A DNA stretch of 64,000 nt, from NCBI RefSeq assembly GCF_030506305.1, contig NZ_CP119421.1, positions 4,542,501-4,606,500 of the forward strand, read 5' to 3'. Shown here one piece after another: positions 54,111-63,894 of this stretch. Position 1 is the stretch's first letter, and each line of letters opens with the position of its first letter. A program made the translations under genes and the position numbers. Source of the DNA: Porifericola rhodea. GTDB taxonomy: Bacteria; Bacteroidota; Bacteroidia; Cytophagales; Cyclobacteriaceae. The notes beneath the pieces were generated by a model, which ran no database searches, was not told the origin of the DNA, and saw only the letters and a list, made by a program, of their open reading frames with translations.

Positions 54111-54773
54111 ATGAGACAAATAAGCATAACTAGAGGAGTAGGATACCTGACCATAATGATCATGCTTGTAGTTCAAACAGCATACGCACAATACGACCCT
54201 AAAGCTAAAGAAGTACTGGATGCAATGAGCGCCAAGTACCAGTCAATTGGGTCTTTTGAGTCAGACTTTTCCTATTCAATGGAAAATCCTACACAATCTA
54301 TCAGCGAAGATTTTGAAGGAGAAATATTAGTGAATGGCGACAAATACCGCCTCAAAATGGGTGGTCAGGAAATTATCAATGATGGCAATACTGTATGGAC
54401 TTATTTGGAAGAGGTAAATGAGGTAAATATTGATAATTACGACCCTGATGAAGGAGACATCTCTCCTACCCAGATATACAATGCCTACAAAAGAGGTTTT
54501 AAATATGTTTTTGTTGAAGAAGAAACTTCCGAAGGAAACACCTACGAGGTAGTAGATCTTTTGCCAGAAAACAATAATAACCAGTTCTTCAAGATCCGCC
54601 TGAACATAGATAAGAAAAACAAGACTTTAAAAAAATGGCAGATTTTTGATAAGAACGGTACCATCTACACCTATGAGATCAGCAATTTCAACCCGGACGC
54701 TGATATTTCTAATGATGTTTTTTCATTTGATACCAGTAAGTACCAGGGAGTAGAAGTGGTTGACCTTCGTTAA
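54111..54773 (+). CDS. LolA-like outer-membrane lipoprotein carrier protein
   Basis: 220 residues with a signal peptide (YLTIMIMLVVQTAYAQ) and an open half-barrel fold: VLDAMSAKYQSIGSFESDFSYSM, then the GGQEIINDGNTVWTYLEEVNEV strand pair and IRLNIDKKNKTLKKWQIFD. The family carries lipoproteins across the periplasm from LolCDE to LolB. In Bacteroidota the gene usually follows ftsK, as here, which supports the call. No LolB is visible near. Confidence 0.88.
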   Translation: MRQISITRGVGYLTIMIMLVVQTAYAQYDPKAKEVLDAMSAKYQSIGSFESDFSYSMENPTQSISEDFEGEILVNGDKYRLKMGGQEIINDGNTVWTYLEEVNEVNIDNYDPDEGDISPTQIYNAYKRGFKYVFVEEETSEGNTYEVVDLLPENNNNQFFKIRLNIDKKNKTLKKWQIFDKNGTIYTYEISNFNPDADISNDVFSFDTSKYQGVEVVDLR

Positions 54774-54796
54774 TCAAGAATTATATCCTAAATTTG

Positions 54797-54828
54797 AAGC
54801 CGGAGCTATATTAGCTTCGGCTTTTTTT
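54797..54828 (+). terminator. intrinsic terminator between lolA-like gene and pyrF
   Basis: AAGCCGGAGCT (54797-54807) pairs with AGCTTCGGCTT (54813-54823), with one mismatch, followed by seven T. So pyrF needs its own promoter or read-through. Confidence 0.85.
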
Positions 54829-54838
54829 ATTGATAGAT

Positions 54839-55645
54839 ATGACAAGACAGGAACTCATCCACCAAATTCGCCAGAAAAAATCATTCCTTTGTATTGGTCT
54901 AGATACCGACTTAAACAAGATTCCCCGGCACTTACTGAAAGAAGATGACCCTATATTTGCTTTTAACAAGCAAATTATTGATGCTACTGCAGATATCTGC
55001 GTTGCTTATAAACCTAATCTCGCATTCTACGAAAGCATGGGGGTGCAGGGATGGGAAAGCCTGCAAAAGACTATAGATTATATACCCAAAGATATATTTA
55101 CTATTGCAGATGCTAAGCGAGGAGATATAGGTAATACTTCTAAAATGTATGCTCAGGCCTTTTTTGAAAAAATGAAATTTGACTCCGTTACGGTAGCTCC
55201 GTATATGGGTGCTGATAGTGTATTACCTTTCATGGAGTTTAAAAATAAATGGGTCATTCTCTTAGCACTAACCTCTAACCCTGGTAGCGCAGATTTTCAA
55301 CAATTGAGCGTTCAGCAAGGTGAAAGTAAGTTGTACGAAAAGGTGCTGGAAACCAGTACACAGTGGGGTAACGACCAGAATCTGATGTACGTTGTTGGAG
55401 CCACTCAGGCTGAAGCGCTGGCAGAAATACGTAAAATAATTCCATCCCATTTTTTGCTGGTACCAGGCGTAGGAGCTCAGGGAGGCAGCCTGGAAGAAGT
55501 TGTCAGATATGGAATGAATGATGATGTCGGGCTACTGGTCAACTCCTCGCGTGGAATTATATATGCCAGTCAGGGTGAGGACTTTGCAGCTGCTGCCCAA
55601 TCTGAAGCCAAAAAGCTTCAACTGGCTATGGCAAAGTATTTATAG
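54839..55645 (+). CDS. pyrF: orotidine-5'-phosphate decarboxylase (type 2)
   Basis: Last step of de novo UMP synthesis: decarboxylates OMP. 268 residues from ATG 54839 (a TTG three codons earlier is less likely). Type 2 features: [15 protein letters not shown] near the start, [21 protein letters not shown], the catalytic [11 protein letters not shown] with Lys and Asp, then the VGATQAEAL and [12 protein letters not shown] phosphate-binding parts. Confidence 0.95.
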   Translation: MTRQELIHQIRQKKSFLCIGLDTDLNKIPRHLLKEDDPIFAFNKQIIDATADICVAYKPNLAFYESMGVQGWESLQKTIDYIPKDIFTIADAKRGDIGNTSKMYAQAFFEKMKFDSVTVAPYMGADSVLPFMEFKNKWVILLALTSNPGSADFQQLSVQQGESKLYEKVLETSTQWGNDQNLMYVVGATQAEALAEIRKIIPSHFLLVPGVGAQGGSLEEVVRYGMNDDVGLLVNSSRGIIYASQGEDFAAAAQSEAKKLQLAMAKYL

Positions 55646-55657
55646 TTATGAGCAGGG

Positions 55658-55682
55658 GGAGCAATCTAATTGCTCCTTTTTA
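55658..55682 (+). terminator. intrinsic terminator after pyrF
   Basis: GGAGCAAT (55658-55665), loop CTA, ATTGCTCC (55669-55676), then five T: a perfect 8-bp stem. Confidence 0.9.
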
Positions 55683-55914
55683 TATGAGCTAACTCATTGA
55701 AATGGTATTTCTGATAAAAATTTTTTAGCAGTTTTTACAACCAAAATCTTAAAAAAACAGTCTTTAAAGTAAAACAAAAAACCAACTTAACACACTAATT
55801 ATCAAGTGTTTGCAATATAATATTTACTAATTGAATATGTAATATAAAAGAAGAATGCTTCGTTTTTGATGTGGTTCAAAAATACTATTGGATTTTTTTC
55901 AAACGGTAAGAACT

Positions 55915-58900
55915 ATGAAACGCGATAGATCAAAAACATATGTAGCCTTTTTCACTATTTTTTTATGGCTATTGTGCCAAGAGTCTTTAGCACAGTATTT
56001 TGGTAAAAACAAGCCACGCTATCGGACTTTTGACTTTGAGGTTAATGAGACGCCACACTTTAAGGTATACAATTACCTGGATAATCCTGTTTTAAAAGAG
56101 CGCCTGCTCAAGGATGCTGAAAAGTGGTATACTTTGCACCAAAGCATACTACAAGATACAATCAAATTTAAAAACCCTCTTATATTTTATAACAACCATG
56201 CTGACTTTCAGCAGACCAACGCTATCACAGGAGCTATTGGTACTAGTACAGGAGGAGTAACCGAAGGTTTGAAAAACAGGGTGGTAATGCCTGTTAGTAG
56301 CTCTTATGCAGAAACTAATCATGTATTAGGGCATGAGCTGGTACACGCTTTTCAGTACAATATACTACGTTCCGGAGATTCTACCTCCCTCGGATCTATC
56401 CGCAACCTACCACTGTGGATGGTAGAGGGTTTAGCTGAATATATGTCTATAGGAAGCATAGCTCCCCATACCGCAATGTGGATGCGGGATGCTGTTGTGC
56501 ATGATGACATACCTACCCTTAAGGATATGACGCGTAAAATGTACGAGTATTTTCCCTACCGGTATGGGCATTCATTTTGGGCATTCACTGCTGGCATATG
56601 GGGCGATGAGATGATTAAGCCCTTATTTAAAGCTACCGCCATGTATGGCTATGAGAAGGCTGTAGACTCCCTCTTAAATATGGATGAAAACACATTTTCA
56701 AAAATGTGGTCTACTGCGCTTAAGAATTACTATTCCTCCTATCTGGACACTTGCTCTACAATAGCCATTGGAAGCCCTCTGGCTACAAAGAGTAGCAGTA
56801 AGACTGAAACAAATGTAGTCCCTACCATCAGTCCGGATGGTAAATATGTAGCCTATTATTCAGAAGCTAATATTTTTACTTTAGACCTGTTTCTGGCAGA
56901 TGCCAAAACCGGCAAAATCGTTAAAACACTAAGTAGTACATCTAGAAATACGCATATTGATGATTTTAGCATTTTTGAGTCAGCAGGCACATTCTCTCCC
57001 TATGCTGATAAGTTTGCTTTTGTGGTATTTAGTAAAGGGCAGAACAAGCTCGCTATTGTAGATGTAGCTAACCCTAAGCAACAGAAAGAGTATGTGCTGG
57101 AAGGTGTACCATCATTTTCAAATCCTACATGGTCACCTGATGGTGAATCTATCGTTGTAACAGGCATAGTAAACGGGCAGAGTGATTTATTCCTTTATGA
57201 TCTTAAGAGCAATAAAGTAAAACGACTGACTAATGACCTACATACAGAGCTTGTTCCTTCTTGGTCACCTGATGGCAAATACCTTATTTACAGTACAGAT
57301 ACTCCTGATAGTGCATTATCTGAGAATACAGTTAAATCATCGTACCGTATCGCCATACTAGATACAAAAAACCTTAAAAGAGAAATTATTGATGTATTTC
57401 CTACTGCTGCTAACCTCAATCCTCAATTTAGCCAGGATGGGAGGTCAGTCCTTTTCTTATCTGACCGTGATGGTTTTAGAAATTTATATGAGTATCAGAT
57501 CAATAGTAATGAGGTTTATCAGCTAACGAATTATTTCACTGGCATCAGTGGTATTACCAGCCTGTCTCCTGCCTTCAGCCTTGCCAGACAAACAGGAGAT
57601 TTAGTATACTCTTACTACTATGACAATAGCTACAATCTATACAAAGCTCATGTGACAGATTTTGAGTCTTATAAAGTGGAAGTGAACTCTAAGGATGTCA
57701 ATTTTGAAGCAGCAACTTTACCCCCATCTCGTTCTTTAATAAAGCAGGAGGTCAATAAACAGCTGATCGTGTTCCATGCTAAAGAAAGTATAGCACCTGA
57801 CTCCATCAAACCTTTACCTTACCGACCCGAATTTAAGCTGGACTACATAAGCAATACAGGAGTTGGTATAGCAAGCAGCAGGTTTGGTACTGGCCTGGCA
57901 GGAGGAGTTCAGATGTTATTTAGCGATATATTGGGTAATCAGCAGCTGTTCGGTGGACTGGCGCTCAACGGTGAAATACATGATTTTGGTGGGCAATTCG
58001 CCTATATTAACCAGAAGCATCAGCTTGGCTGGGGAGCCAGTATATCACATATTCCTTATCGTTCGGCAGGTATCCGGTACTTGAGAGATTCACTTAAAAT
58101 AGGTGACGAGCAGCTTCCTGTTACCAATGTGCAGCTGGATATGCTACGAATTTTTGAAGACCAGCTATCTGTCTTTGCTTTTTATCCGTTTTCAATGTCT
58201 ACTCGCCTTGAATTTGGGGCGGCTGCGGCACGATATAGTTTCCGTCGCGATCATTACAATAATTACTATTATTACAATGCTCAGGTGTATGCCGATAGAG
58301 AAAAAGTAGATGCCCCGGATAGTTATAATTTATACAATTTGAATGCTGCCTACGTACTGGATAACTCCCATTTCGGAATTGCCGCGCCTTTTTTAGGTAG
58401 CCGGGCCCGACTAGATGTGCAAAAGTTCGTAGGAGCAGCAAACTATTATTCCCTGACTGCTGATTATAGGAAGTATCACTTTATTAAACCCTTTAGCATT
58501 GCCTTCAGAATATTGCATATAGGAAGGTACGGACAACATGCAAAAAACAGAATGTTGTACCCATTGTACATAGGCAATCCCGTATTTATCAGAGGTTATG
58601 GTGCCAGGTCGGTGATTAATAGCATCAGCCCTGATGGTAATTATGTTGATGATCTTACAGGTAATCATTTGCTTGTTGGCAATGTAGAATTCAGAATACC
58701 ATTCACCGGGCCTGAGAGACTGGCGCTTATTAAATCTAAACTTCTGTTTTCTGATCTGAATATATTTTTTGATGCCGGAATGACTTATAATCATGTGCTC
58801 CCGGTAGAAAGAACAGAAGAAAACGAGCTCACTCTTAGCAGCACTCCACTATGTAGTAGCGGTATATCTGCTCGTATAAACGTGTTTGGTCAACTTATTC

Positions 58901-58983
58901 TGGAACCTTATTACGCCATACCCTTAAGAGAAAACGGATTAAGAATGGCAAACTTCGGTCTTAATTTTATACCTGGTTGGTAA
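55915..58983 (+). CDS. surface protein: M1/MA-type metallopeptidase + TolB-like propeller + beta-barrel
   Basis: 1022 residues from ATG 55915, signal peptide FFTIFLWLLCQESLAQ. The N-terminal part has a zinc-peptidase motif GHELVHAFQYN (HExxH) with downstream MVEGLAEYMSIGS as the second Glu. Residues ~290-600 hold TolB/WD40-like propeller blades (for example SPDGKYVAYYS, SPDGESIVVTG, SPDGKYLIYS). The final ~350 residues alternate strands like a surface-antigen barrel ending in FGLNFIPGW, with a terminal aromatic suited to BAM. So a protease/propeller is tethered to an outer-membrane barrel. Function in protein turnover is inferred. Confidence 0.78.
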   Translation: MKRDRSKTYVAFFTIFLWLLCQESLAQYFGKNKPRYRTFDFEVNETPHFKVYNYLDNPVLKERLLKDAEKWYTLHQSILQDTIKFKNPLIFYNNHADFQQTNAITGAIGTSTGGVTEGLKNRVVMPVSSSYAETNHVLGHELVHAFQYNILRSGDSTSLGSIRNLPLWMVEGLAEYMSIGSIAPHTAMWMRDAVVHDDIPTLKDMTRKMYEYFPYRYGHSFWAFTAGIWGDEMIKPLFKATAMYGYEKAVDSLLNMDENTFSKMWSTALKNYYSSYLDTCSTIAIGSPLATKSSSKTETNVVPTISPDGKYVAYYSEANIFTLDLFLADAKTGKIVKTLSSTSRNTHIDDFSIFESAGTFSPYADKFAFVVFSKGQNKLAIVDVANPKQQKEYVLEGVPSFSNPTWSPDGESIVVTGIVNGQSDLFLYDLKSNKVKRLTNDLHTELVPSWSPDGKYLIYSTDTPDSALSENTVKSSYRIAILDTKNLKREIIDVFPTAANLNPQFSQDGRSVLFLSDRDGFRNLYEYQINSNEVYQLTNYFTGISGITSLSPAFSLARQTGDLVYSYYYDNSYNLYKAHVTDFESYKVEVNSKDVNFEAATLPPSRSLIKQEVNKQLIVFHAKESIAPDSIKPLPYRPEFKLDYISNTGVGIASSRFGTGLAGGVQMLFSDILGNQQLFGGLALNGEIHDFGGQFAYINQKHQLGWGASISHIPYRSAGIRYLRDSLKIGDEQLPVTNVQLDMLRIFEDQLSVFAFYPFSMSTRLEFGAAAARYSFRRDHYNNYYYYNAQVYADREKVDAPDSYNLYNLNAAYVLDNSHFGIAAPFLGSRARLDVQKFVGAANYYSLTADYRKYHFIKPFSIAFRILHIGRYGQHAKNRMLYPLYIGNPVFIRGYGARSVINSISPDGNYVDDLTGNHLLVGNVEFRIPFTGPERLALIKSKLLFSDLNIFFDAGMTYNHVLPVERTEENELTLSSTPLCSSGISARINVFGQLILEPYYAIPLRENGLRMANFGLNFIPGW

Positions 58984-59007
58984 GTAGGCATTAGTTAATG
59001 CCCACTT
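58982..59007. terminator. hairpin between convergent genes
   Basis: AAGTAGGCATT (58982-58992) pairs with AATGCCCACTT (58997-59007), with one A-C mismatch in the stem. No T-run; it overlaps the stop codons of both neighbours and likely ends transcription in both directions. Confidence 0.6.
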
Positions 59008-59803
59008 AACTGCTTTTAACAATGTTCTGAGAAATGAGTCGGTAAATTTGAGCAAGTTCAGGATTTGCTTCCTCTAAAAACAAGGTATGTTTATCTACTA
59101 CCGCCTGGTCTCCCCTTCTGGCGGGCCCTGTTTGTGCGGCCTTAGGTCCTATATTTAGGCTTTTACTGATGGTTTCAGCTATTAGAGGTTTGAGCAATTC
59201 AAAATTAATAGCATGGCTTTCTACCATATCCTGAGCTATCGTAATCATATGATTGGTAAAATTGCAGGAAAATACAGCGGCAATATGAAGGACCGCTCTT
59301 TGCTCTGAATCAACTTCATGCACCTTCCTGCTCAGGCTCTCTGCTAATGATTTTACAATTTTCAGTGTTGCCTTATCTTCTCCCTCTACGAGCAGGGGAA
59401 TCTCCTTAAAATTTACTTCAGTATTTTTGGTAAATGTCTGTAAAGGGTAGAATACACCTATAGAGGCTTCACTATCATTTTCCAGTGCTCCCATGTCTAT
59501 ACTTCCTGAGGTATGTACAAGTACTGATCCTTCTGGCAATACAATCTGCCGGGCCACTTCTACTATATGTTGGTCTGGCACTGCAATAATAAATATCTGT
59601 GCATTGCTTCCGGAGAAGTCTAAATCAGCTTTGGGTACTGCATTGTACAAACCTTCACAAAGTTGCTCAGCATTAGAGAACTGACGGCTGTAGACTTCCA
59701 CAACTTCATGCCCTGCCCCTTCTAGTACAGGGGCGAGATGCGAAGCTACATTGCCTGCTCCAACAATGGAGATTCTGTAATACACCTTTTTCTTAAGAAA
59801 CAT
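59006..59803 (-). CDS. DUF2520 Rossmann-fold oxidoreductase
   Basis: 265 residues. N-terminal dinucleotide-binding motif ISIVGAGNVASHLAPVLEGAGH, then an ARQIVLPEGSVLVHTSGS segment, and the C-terminal helical DUF2520 domain with FYPLQTFTK and AVFSCNFTNHMITIAQ. It resembles ketopantoate-/pyrroline-5-carboxylate-reductase-like dehydrogenases. Substrate unknown. Very basic N-terminus (FLKKKVYYR); no signal peptide. Confidence 0.88.
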   Translation of the reverse strand: MFLKKKVYYRISIVGAGNVASHLAPVLEGAGHEVVEVYSRQFSNAEQLCEGLYNAVPKADLDFSGSNAQIFIIAVPDQHIVEVARQIVLPEGSVLVHTSGSIDMGALENDSEASIGVFYPLQTFTKNTEVNFKEIPLLVEGEDKATLKIVKSLAESLSRKVHEVDSEQRAVLHIAAVFSCNFTNHMITIAQDMVESHAINFELLKPLIAETISKSLNIGPKAAQTGPARRGDQAVVDKHTLFLEEANPELAQIYRLISQNIVKSS

Positions 59804-59927
59804 AGACTGATGTTTTATACGCTTAGCTGACGCTCAGTATGAACATTCACACTAAAAAAACCAACTAAATTGTCATGAAACGCTTAGGACTTTTAACTTT
59901 GTGCGTTCTCAGTATGAAAGTGAAACT

Positions 59928-60956
59928 ATGGAAGATAAAATAAAAGCACTACAAGAAGAAATTAACCAATATACTGTACAAAACGAGGAAGAGCTTGAGG
60001 CTTATCGTATGCGCTTTATCAGTCGCAAAAGCGTAATAGGTGATCTGTTGGCTTCTATCAAGGATGTAGCTCCAGAAAAAAGAAAAGAAGCGGGAATCAT
60101 GCTTAATCAGCTCAAAAATGCTTCCCAGGCAAAGTTCAAAGAGCTGATTGGTGAGTTGGAAGCACAAAAGGCAAGTAAACAACAATACGATGTGCCTGAC
60201 CTGACCTTACCCCCTATACCTGATGAGCTAGGCTCTATTCATCCATTAACTCAGGTGAGAAATCGTATCGTAGAAATATTTGAAAGAATTGGTTTTCAGG
60301 TAGTTGATGGTCCTGAGATTGAAGACGACCACCATAATTTTACTGCCCTTAACTTTCCTCCTGACCATCCCGCGCGAGAGATGCAGGACACTTTCTTCAT
60401 AGAAAAGAACCCCGATATTGTATTGCGAACGCACACCTCATCTGTACAGGTTCGTATGATGGAAGAAGGAGAGCCTCCATTCCGTGCTATTATGCCAGGT
60501 CGTGTTTTCCGTAACGAGGCGATTTCTGCTCGTGCACACTGTGTTTTCCATCAGGTTGAAGGCTTATATGTAGATAAGAATGTTAGCTTCGCTGACTTAA
60601 AACAAACTTTACTACATTTTGCGAAAGAACTCTTTGGGCCAGAAACAGGTATACGTCTTCGCCCATCTTACTTCCCATTTACTGAACCTAGTGCCGAACT
60701 GGATATATGGTGGGGTAATGAGTCGGAAGCTGATAAAAGAATCACCAAAGGTACAGGCTGGCTGGAAATTGGAGGCTGTGGCATGGTAGACCCTTATGTT
60801 TTGGAAAGTTGCGGTATAGATCCAGAAGAATATACAGGTTTCGCTTTTGGTATGGGTATTGAACGAATTGCTATGATTAAATACCAGATTAAAGACTTAC
60901 GTCTTTTTACCGAGAATGATATCCGTTTTCTGAAGCAATTTTCTGCATTTAACTGA
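59928..60956 (+). CDS. pheS: phenylalanyl-tRNA synthetase alpha subunit
   Basis: 342 residues from ATG 59928 (a GTG nine codons upstream is less likely). N-terminal coiled-coil tRNA-binding arm, then class II motif 2 GRVFRNEAISARAHCVFHQVEG, the VDKNVSF segment, and motif 3 FAFGMGIERIAMIKY near the C-terminus; GCGMVDPYVLESC contributes to the Phe pocket. The beta subunit pheT is not in the window. Divergent from the DUF2520 gene. Confidence 0.96.
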   Translation: MEDKIKALQEEINQYTVQNEEELEAYRMRFISRKSVIGDLLASIKDVAPEKRKEAGIMLNQLKNASQAKFKELIGELEAQKASKQQYDVPDLTLPPIPDELGSIHPLTQVRNRIVEIFERIGFQVVDGPEIEDDHHNFTALNFPPDHPAREMQDTFFIEKNPDIVLRTHTSSVQVRMMEEGEPPFRAIMPGRVFRNEAISARAHCVFHQVEGLYVDKNVSFADLKQTLLHFAKELFGPETGIRLRPSYFPFTEPSAELDIWWGNESEADKRITKGTGWLEIGGCGMVDPYVLESCGIDPEEYTGFAFGMGIERIAMIKYQIKDLRLFTENDIRFLKQFSAFN

Positions 60957-61012
60957 TACATTTTTGCTAAAATAAGCGTTTGCAGATAAACCTATACTGC
61001 AAACGCACTCCA

Positions 61013-61465
61013 ATGAACATATTTAAAAACTACCTCCTCTTATTGTTTATCTCACTAGGTGCTATAGCTGCAAGCCTTAGCAGTTGTGAGCAGGATGAGT
61101 GGGTATCTCCTATACCCTATGTCCTGGTAGATACTACGATCAACCTGAGCAATCAGAAATATCTCCCCCTAAGGTTAGACAATGGCTATGTAGAAATTTT
61201 AGGTGGTTACAAGGGTATATTGATTTACCGACAAAACGCAACTACTTATCGTGCATTTGAAAAGGCTAGTCCCTATCGTACAGATGAAGCTTGTGCATAC
61301 ATATATGTAGATCCTTCAGGCCTTTTTTTAAGAGAGGGTTGTGGTAATTCGGTCTACGACTTTGAAGGTAACCCCAGCGGTGGCGTAGCGCAGTATCCAC
61401 TACAGCAGTATAGAACTTTACTGGATGGTAACTATTTAAGAATTTACAATACTGAAGGCTTCTAA
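61013..61465 (+). CDS. small lipoprotein with Rieske-like fold lacking cluster ligands
   Basis: 150 residues from ATG 61013 with a lipobox (AASLSSC). Downstream sequence recalls a Rieske domain: a GGYKGILIYRQN strand, SPYRTDEACAYI, CGNSVYDFEGNPSGG and VAQYPLQQY. However, the Cys-X-His and Cys-X-X-His pairs needed for a 2Fe-2S cluster are not there, so it would not carry iron. Probably a structural or binding relative. Starts 56 bases after pheS and may be in its operon. Confidence 0.7.
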   Translation: MNIFKNYLLLLFISLGAIAASLSSCEQDEWVSPIPYVLVDTTINLSNQKYLPLRLDNGYVEILGGYKGILIYRQNATTYRAFEKASPYRTDEACAYIYVDPSGLFLREGCGNSVYDFEGNPSGGVAQYPLQQYRTLLDGNYLRIYNTEGF

Positions 61466-61469
61466 ATAA

Positions 61470-61494
61470 AAAAGAGCACATATAGCGCTCTTTT
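61470..61494. terminator. bidirectional terminator between lipoprotein and MoxR genes
   Basis: AAAAGAGC (61470-61477) pairs perfectly with GCTCTTTT (61487-61494), and A/T tracts on both sides allow termination in either direction for the convergent genes. Confidence 0.85.
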
Positions 61495-61515
61495 CCAGTT
61501 ATTTTATCTTAAAAG

Positions 61516-62481
61516 CTAAAGAAGCTTTTCTATTACATTATCTATAGTAATGCCTTCTGCTTCTGCTTTAAAGTTTCTAACGATTCTATGACGGAGGATG
61601 GGCTTAGCAACAGCCTGAACATCTTCTATATCAGGAGAATATTTTCCGTTTAAAAGCGCATTACATTTAGCAGCTAAAACCAGATATTGAGAGGCTCTTG
61701 GTCCTGCACCCCACTCCAAAAATTCGTTAGCTGTCTCGCTGGCTCCATTGGTATTCGGACGAGTTTTGTGCACAAGACTAACCGCATACTCTACCACATT
61801 ATCAGCTATAGGTACTCTTCTTACCAAATGTTGATACGCTACTATCTGCTCACCAGACAGTACTTCCTGCACTCTGTGACTCTTGTCAGAGGTTGTGTTC
61901 TTAACTATATCTACCTCCGACTGATAAGCAGGGTAGTCCAATTGGATGTTGAACATAAAACGATCTAGTTGGGCTTCAGGTAAAGGGTAGGTTCCTTCCT
62001 GTTCAATAGGGTTTTGTGTGGCAAGTACATAAAATGGCCTTTCTAAAGGATAATGCACACCTGCAACAGTAACTGAGTACTCCTGCATAGCTTCCAGCAA
62101 AGCGGCCTGGGTTTTAGGAGGCGTACGGTTGATTTCGTCAGCAAGAATAATATTGGCAAATATGGGCCCTTTAATGAATCTGAAATTACGGTCTTTATCT
62201 ATGGTCTCTGCCCCCAGTATATCGGAGGGCATAAGGTCTGGTGTAAACTGAATACGGTTAAAGCTTAAATTAACAGCGGAAGCTATCGTATGTATCAGTA
62301 AAGTTTTTGCCAGCCCTGGTACACCTACCAGTAGGCTATGCCCCTGACAAAAAATTGAAGTAAGTAAAAGTCGAACTACATCTTCCTGTCCAATGACTAC
62401 TTTACTGATTTCGTTCGTAAGGTTATGATAGTCTTCGTTAAGCTTATCAGCCAGCTTGATATCCGTATTCTGCTGATCCAT
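61516..62481 (-). CDS. MoxR family AAA+ ATPase
   Basis: 321 residues with Walker A GVPGLAKTLLIHTIASA, Walker B IILADEINRTPPK, sensor ATQNPIEQEGTYPLPEAQLDRF, and a C-terminal lid. MoxR ATPases act as chaperones for metal insertion or assembly of other proteins, often with von Willebrand A proteins; none is in this window. Just downstream of surA, a usual arrangement in Bacteroidota. Confidence 0.93.
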   Translation of the reverse strand: MDQQNTDIKLADKLNEDYHNLTNEISKVVIGQEDVVRLLLTSIFCQGHSLLVGVPGLAKTLLIHTIASAVNLSFNRIQFTPDLMPSDILGAETIDKDRNFRFIKGPIFANIILADEINRTPPKTQAALLEAMQEYSVTVAGVHYPLERPFYVLATQNPIEQEGTYPLPEAQLDRFMFNIQLDYPAYQSEVDIVKNTTSDKSHRVQEVLSGEQIVAYQHLVRRVPIADNVVEYAVSLVHKTRPNTNGASETANEFLEWGAGPRASQYLVLAAKCNALLNGKYSPDIEDVQAVAKPILRHRIVRNFKAEAEGITIDNVIEKLL

Positions 62482-62532
62482 TGAAAAAGGTTTGGTTAAA
62501 AAATTATGAGTTCATCTATACTAGTCAGAAGC

Positions 62533-63894
62533 CTAAATGCTTCCGGTAATATCGCATCGGCCGTATTCAGGATCTATTTCTATAAATACTTCATCTCTGG
62601 CTTCATTAAACCATTTTCTCAATGCATCTGTCCTTCTTTCTGCCAGAGCAGCATTATAAATCTTCTGATAGTCTTCTTTTAAATTAGCCTGATGCGGTTT
62701 TGTTCGGTCTTTGTAATATAAAATTCTTACTGCTTTTGATCCATCTGGCATTCTGTATTCCAGTGGTTCAGTAATACTGCCTGTCTGCATGGTGTCTATT
62801 ACGAAAAACACCACTGGGTCAAGCTGATCGGTAGGCACACGATTTGACTCGTCCTGGCTAAGGAAAAAACCACCGCTACCGGCTGTTTCTTTATCGTCTG
62901 AGTATTCTTTAGCGGCTTTGGCAAAGCTGATGGAATCAGAAAGTATCTCTTGACGAAGACTGTCCAGAAATACTTCTGCGTTCTTGATATCTAGCTCAGA
63001 GGAATTTGGTTTTAATAAAATATGACGGCTATTGTAGCGATTACCTCTACGCTCTATCAACTGTATCAGGTGAAAGCCAAATTGCGACTCTACAGGTTGA
63101 GAGATTTCTCCGGGCTGCATTTGCAAGGCGGTGGCTTCATACTCGGGTACAAGCTGTCCTCTTTCCATAAAGCCCAACTCTCCTCCTTTTGCAGCGGAAC
63201 CCGGATCCTCGGAAAACTCTTCCGCCAGTTCGCCAAAGTCTTCACCATTAATAATTCGTTCCCGTATATCCAGTAACTTCTTTCGTACAATATCCTTCTG
63301 ATCTTTACTGATGGTTGGCAGTTTTACAATCTGCCCAACGGTAACCTCGGTAGAGTAAAAGGGAAGACTGTCCTGTGGTATATTTTTAAAGAACTGCTTT
63401 ACCTCAGCAGGTGTCACTTTTACATCTGCCGTGATGGTTTGCTGCATTTGTTGAGCAGTAAGCTGTTCGCGAATATCGTCTCTAAGCTCATCCCGAAACT
63501 CTTCTACAGATTTACCAAACTGCTCTTCTATATTTTCTCTTCCGTAAGTGGTAATAAAATATTGTAGCCTACGGTCCAGGTTGGCATTCACCTCGTCTTC
63601 AGACACTACAACCGAGTCAATTTCTGCTTTGGCAAGCAGCACTTTCTCTATAACCAGCTGACGGAGTACATCGCAACGCTCCAGTTTAGCCTGAGGGTTA
63701 CGCTGAGCTTCCATAAAAGCATTCTCCAGGTCAGAGCGTAGTACAATATAGTTATCTACTTTTGCTACAATCTTGTCTATGGTAGCTCCTCCACTGTACT
63801 GAGCCTGAGCGGCATGAGAGCAAATCAGAGAAAGAACTACTATACTTAGCGTTAGCGCTTTACGGCTCGCCTTGTGCAAGATCTCTTTTGTCAT
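62533..63894 (-). CDS. surA: SurA-like periplasmic peptidyl-prolyl isomerase
   Basis: A periplasmic chaperone for outer-membrane proteins. I choose ATG 63894 (signal peptide LTLSIVVLSLICSHAAQAQ) over a GTG 13 codons upstream. 453 residues: SurA_N-type chaperone core from GGATIDKIVAKVDNYIVLRSDLENAF with the helical ~60-170 part, then two parvulin domains (about 180-280 and 290-390; GELGFMERGQLVPEYEATAL and GSGGFFLSQDESN). The 5' end overlaps the preceding gene by ~35 bases. Confidence 0.93.
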   Translation of the reverse strand: MTKEILHKASRKALTLSIVVLSLICSHAAQAQYSGGATIDKIVAKVDNYIVLRSDLENAFMEAQRNPQAKLERCDVLRQLVIEKVLLAKAEIDSVVVSEDEVNANLDRRLQYFITTYGRENIEEQFGKSVEEFRDELRDDIREQLTAQQMQQTITADVKVTPAEVKQFFKNIPQDSLPFYSTEVTVGQIVKLPTISKDQKDIVRKKLLDIRERIINGEDFGELAEEFSEDPGSAAKGGELGFMERGQLVPEYEATALQMQPGEISQPVESQFGFHLIQLIERRGNRYNSRHILLKPNSSELDIKNAEVFLDSLRQEILSDSISFAKAAKEYSDDKETAGSGGFFLSQDESNRVPTDQLDPVVFFVIDTMQTGSITEPLEYRMPDGSKAVRILYYKDRTKPHQANLKEDYQKIYNAALAERRTDALRKWFNEARDEVFIEIDPEYGRCDITGSI

